Position numbers and translations under genes: made by a program
The notes under the pieces: model-generated
The model's input: only the letters and a program-made list of their open reading frames with translations
Told to the model about the DNA's origin: nothing
Database searches by the model: none
Origin: Desulfovibrio sp. Huiquan2017
GTDB lineage: Bacteria; Desulfobacterota; Desulfovibrionia; Desulfovibrionales; Desulfovibrionaceae
DNA: 64,000 nucleotides
Reading direction: 5' to 3'
NCBI RefSeq assembly: GCF_017351175.1
Contig: NZ_JAFMPN010000002.1
Span: 186,001 to 250,000, forward strand
In this document: piece after piece, positions 62,027-64,000 of the stretch
Position numbering within the stretch: position 1 is the stretch's first letter
Layout of the letters: every line of letters begins with the position of its first letter

Positions 62027-62033
62027 TGCTTTT

Positions 62034-62067
62034 ATGTAAAGTGTAACGTGTAAAGTGTAAAGTTACA
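62034..62067. repeat. Four tandem 7-bp repeats upstream of the activator gene
   Basis: ATGTAAA, GTGTAAC, GTGTAAA, GTGTAAA occur head to tail at 62034-62061 and are followed by GTTACA. The heptamers match the elements upstream of the flavocytochrome operon. Overlapping the regulator's own promoter region, they suggest autoregulation. Confidence 0.65.
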
Positions 62068-62396
62068 GGTGGTAGCTCAAATGGGGGGCGGACAACAGGG
62101 ATTGGTCAAGAGAATGAGAAGTGGGGTCACTTTGTTGAACCACTGAACGGCGCTTCGAGGCGTTTATCAAAAGCCGGCCGAGGGCATGGGTAAAGAAGCA
62201 TGGTTGAGCTTGTACTGCTCGACTAAATTGGGATAACTCGCGAATTTTGTTGTTGGTTATGTTGCTTTTGAGAATCTGGATGCGGAAATCTGGTGACACC
62301 ATCTTTTCACCCCTAAGTCTTTGGGCAATATACATCCCAGCCACCCCAGGGCATCCCCCTGCACTCAAATGTATACCAGCCTGTATACCAAGGCAC

Positions 62397-62429
62397 AAAA
62401 AAAGCACCTACGAATTGTCATAAGTGCTT
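62397..62429 (-). terminator. tRNA-type intrinsic terminator
   Basis: AAGCAC / GTGCTT stem followed on the minus strand by a U-run (A-run 62397-62403). It lies nine bases past the CCA end of the tRNA fragment and is probably the original terminator of that tRNA gene. Confidence 0.7.
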
Positions 62430-62437
62430 GATTTAGT

Positions 62438-62484
62438 TGGAGAAAGGAATCGGAATTGAACCGACGACCTACTGATTACGAATC
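62438..62484 (-). tRNA. 3' fragment of tRNA-Thr(CGU), probable attachment site
   Basis: On the minus strand 47 bases match the 3' part of a tRNA: anticodon loop TTCGTAA (anticodon CGT), anticodon 3' stem, variable loop AGGTC, a T-arm with GTCGG-TTCAATT-CCGAT, the acceptor 3' strand and encoded CCA. The 5' part (D-arm, first acceptor strand) is absent: upstream bases do not pair. This is how a tRNA-targeted integrative element leaves its far end. No functional tRNA is made. Confidence 0.75.
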
Positions 62485-62587
62485 GCTTTTTGCTGTTTAT
62501 GATTCCAGGAGCTTGTGTCTGTATCTCTTTTTAAATCAGACAGTTGATTGCTCGTGATGAAATCTGATTAATCAAGAAAGTTCAGAT

Positions 62588-63004
62588 TTAGTGGAGCAAA
62601 ATTGGAGCAAAAAAAGATGCATTTTCTGTTGGTGATTGTCGGTTTTGATGGATTGCAATTGGCGTGATGAAGTGGGATGCAGCACGATAAATACGGTAGG
62701 TTGTGTGAAGCTCTCTTAGGGCGTGCGGTCTGTCCTCGTAAACAACCAAGGCGCGAGCGATTAAATCGCACATGGGTTGCTCGTTCCCGGATACTCCCTC
62801 AATGCACGCATCCAACCAGCCGTCTTTAAGCTTCTCTGTGTCCACCTAGTATCCGGCATTGTGAGCCAACGGCGAGAGATAATAGCGAGCCGTCCGCTCG
62901 TTTCCTTCCCTGAAAGGGTGGGCCGTGCTGAGCCAACATGTAGGCTACTCGCTCAACGAAAACGTTCGGTGGAGATACTTTGAGGTAGTGTTCTTTGACC
63001 AGTC
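62588..63004 (-). pseudogene. Decayed Fic (fido) domain gene
   Basis: The minus strand carries HPFREGNERTARYYLSPLAH, the Fic active-site motif (usually HPFxxGNGR, here with Glu for the second Gly), preceded in another frame by SPPNVFVERVAYMLAQHG. A TAG at 62846-62848 interrupts it; the frame then continues VDTEKLKDGWLDACIEGV and NEQPMCDLIARAL. Both the frameshift and the stop mark it as dead. It was probably an AMPylating toxin or effector carried by the integrated element. Confidence 0.7.
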
Positions 63005-63443
63005 CTTTCGCAACGGCAGGTCAATTCGGCAATAATTCAACTGAGTGACGCAAGATTGGCGCCAATTGGTGCAGGCCAGCCGAGGTTGAAATCGGTACTC
63101 CCGAATTATGTTTAGTCGGTGTGTGCTGGCGGCTACTTCGCGCCTTTGTATCGAGTTTGATGATACATATAGCTAGTTGTTCACTTCTCCTCTATATATG
63201 AACACTTTTCTTGACATTAGTAATGATTCATACAAATTTGCAACATCTGCTGATCTTCCAAGGGGTGGAACTTCAGCCGCAAAATTATAGCCAAATCCGT
63301 CGTGAGGCGGAGACGGAAAGCCACGGGTCTCAAGAAGACAGCCGGGTTGCCGCATGGGAGCTGCGTCACAGTTCTCGATCTCCCTTTTATTGATAGTTTT
63401 GGAGTAGCCAGCTTGCCTTGGGGCAAGTCGCGAGGGTGTTTTT
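63005..63443. other. Gap between the Fic remnant and the secretion gene
   Basis: About 440 bases without a supported gene. The section 63120-63220 is AT-rich and could hold the promoter of the two-partner secretion gene. Confidence 0.4.
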
Positions 63444-64000
63444 GTGTCCATCAAGCAGGGGATGCTTTCCTTTTGTATTGGGGAAGCGTGGCGGGGGGCT
63501 GTCCGTCCTCGGCGGTTGTTTTTGGTCTGCATTCTGGCCCTGGCCATGCTTGCCAGGCCCGGCATCGGCATGGGGGCACCCATCGACGACGCCATCCGGC
63601 AACAACAGCAAATCCAGCAGCAGGAGGAGCAGCGGCGTCTCGAGTTGGAGCGAAGGCACCGCGAAGAGCTTGAAAAGGCCCCCTCGGGCCAGGAGTTGCA
63701 GCCACAGAAGCCCACCGAAAAGCCAGAATCGGAAAGCTGCTTCGAGGTCAGGACCATCGAGTTTTCCGGCATGACGTTGCTCGGACTTCGGGAAGTAGCG
63801 CCGGTCAAGGCCAAATATCAGGGGCGCTGCCTGACCATCACGGACATCAACAATCTGGTCCGTGACGTGACCAATCTGTATATCCAAAAGGGCTATGTCA
63901 CGACCCGCGTGGCCGTCCCCCAACAGGATCTTTCCAGTGGCATTTTGCGGCTTCAAGTTGTCGAGGGGAAAGTCGAGAAAATCGAACTCAAGGAAGGGGA
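63444..64000 (+). CDS. Two-partner secretion outer-membrane transporter (TpsB/FhaC/ShlB type), partial
   Basis: The gene runs off the right edge; 185 codons are visible. It has a long signal region (LFLVCILALAMLARPGIGMG), a Gln/Glu-rich coiled segment (QQQQIQQQEEQRRLELERR) as in ShlB/FhaC helix H1, and a POTRA domain (VRTIEFSGMTLL, CLTITDINNLVRDVTNLYI, GYVTTRVAVPQQDLSSGIL, VVEGKVEKIEL). Such proteins export large adhesins or contact-dependent toxins, usually encoded next door. GTG 63444 with GAGGG was chosen as start; ATG 63462 is an alternative. Confidence 0.85.
   Translation, partial: MSIKQGMLSFCIGEAWRGAVRPRRLFLVCILALAMLARPGIGMGAPIDDAIRQQQQIQQQEEQRRLELERRHREELEKAPSGQELQPQKPTEKPESESCFEVRTIEFSGMTLLGLREVAPVKAKYQGRCLTITDINNLVRDVTNLYIQKGYVTTRVAVPQQDLSSGILRLQVVEGKVEKIELKEG

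Noticed and set aside
62063-62407. 114-codon minus-strand frame left of the tRNA fragment
   Set aside because: Overlaps the tRNA terminator and operator repeats and has no domain; the direct repeat TGTATACCA inside it is noted but unexplained.

Overview
The window is 64 kb of GC-rich bacterial chromosome that reads as a sulfate-reducing Desulfovibrionaceae, probably close to Pseudodesulfovibrio. The main reasons are an alcohol dehydrogenase-HdrCBA-FloxDCBA operon, a Desulfovibrio-type molybdenum aldehyde oxidoreductase (Mop) beside a molybdopterin-handling gene, several sigma54 activators next to their target operons, and a multiheme cytochrome module. These calls rest on reading translated sequence and family knowledge; no database search was run.

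0-7.2 kb: phosphate permease (partial) with its DUF47 partner, an SLC13-type anion symporter, a CYTH enzyme with a CYTH-like partner, a divergent LysR regulator, and a large exported protein with a third CYTH-like segment. 7.2-17.6 kb: a DMSO-reductase-type operon (dmsABC, TorD chaperone, polyferredoxin) behind a sensor kinase/sigma54 response-regulator pair; the kinase gene carries a one-base frameshift. 18.8-22.6 kb: mop and a MoeA/MogA-like gene. 23 kb: an orphan TrfA-like replication-initiator gene converging on a small gene. 24-36 kb: floxABCD-hdrABC-adh with a good sigma54 promoter, then a second iron alcohol dehydrogenase co-transcribed with a kinase and a sigma54 regulator. 36-43.6 kb: an IclR regulator and a sugar-acid operon (GntP permease, KDG-type aldolase, IlvD/Edd dehydratase, AEC carrier) with repeated GTGCGA-N5-TCGCAC palindromes.

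43.8-54.4 kb is more accessory: a decayed glycosyltransferase locus, a pentapeptide-repeat membrane protein, an ISL3 transposase remnant, a small envelope-stress set (Spy-like lipoprotein plus CpxR/CpxA-like pair), a radical-SAM gene and old-yellow-enzyme remnants. 54.6-62.1 kb is a coherent periplasmic respiratory module: thioredoxin-fold protein, Tat-exported flavoprotein, tetraheme cytochrome and a heptaheme-cytochrome b561 fusion, with a sigma54 promoter, a dedicated activator and clusters of GTGTAAC-like repeats at both promoters. It looks like a quinol-dependent reductase of unknown substrate and is the best candidate for an undescribed system here.

At 62.4 kb lies the 3' portion of a tRNA-Thr(CGU) with its terminator, the signature of an integration end. 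Orientation places the integrated element to the right, starting with a decayed Fic gene and a two-partner secretion outer-membrane transporter cut by the window edge. No intact rRNA, tRNA or CRISPR array was seen.
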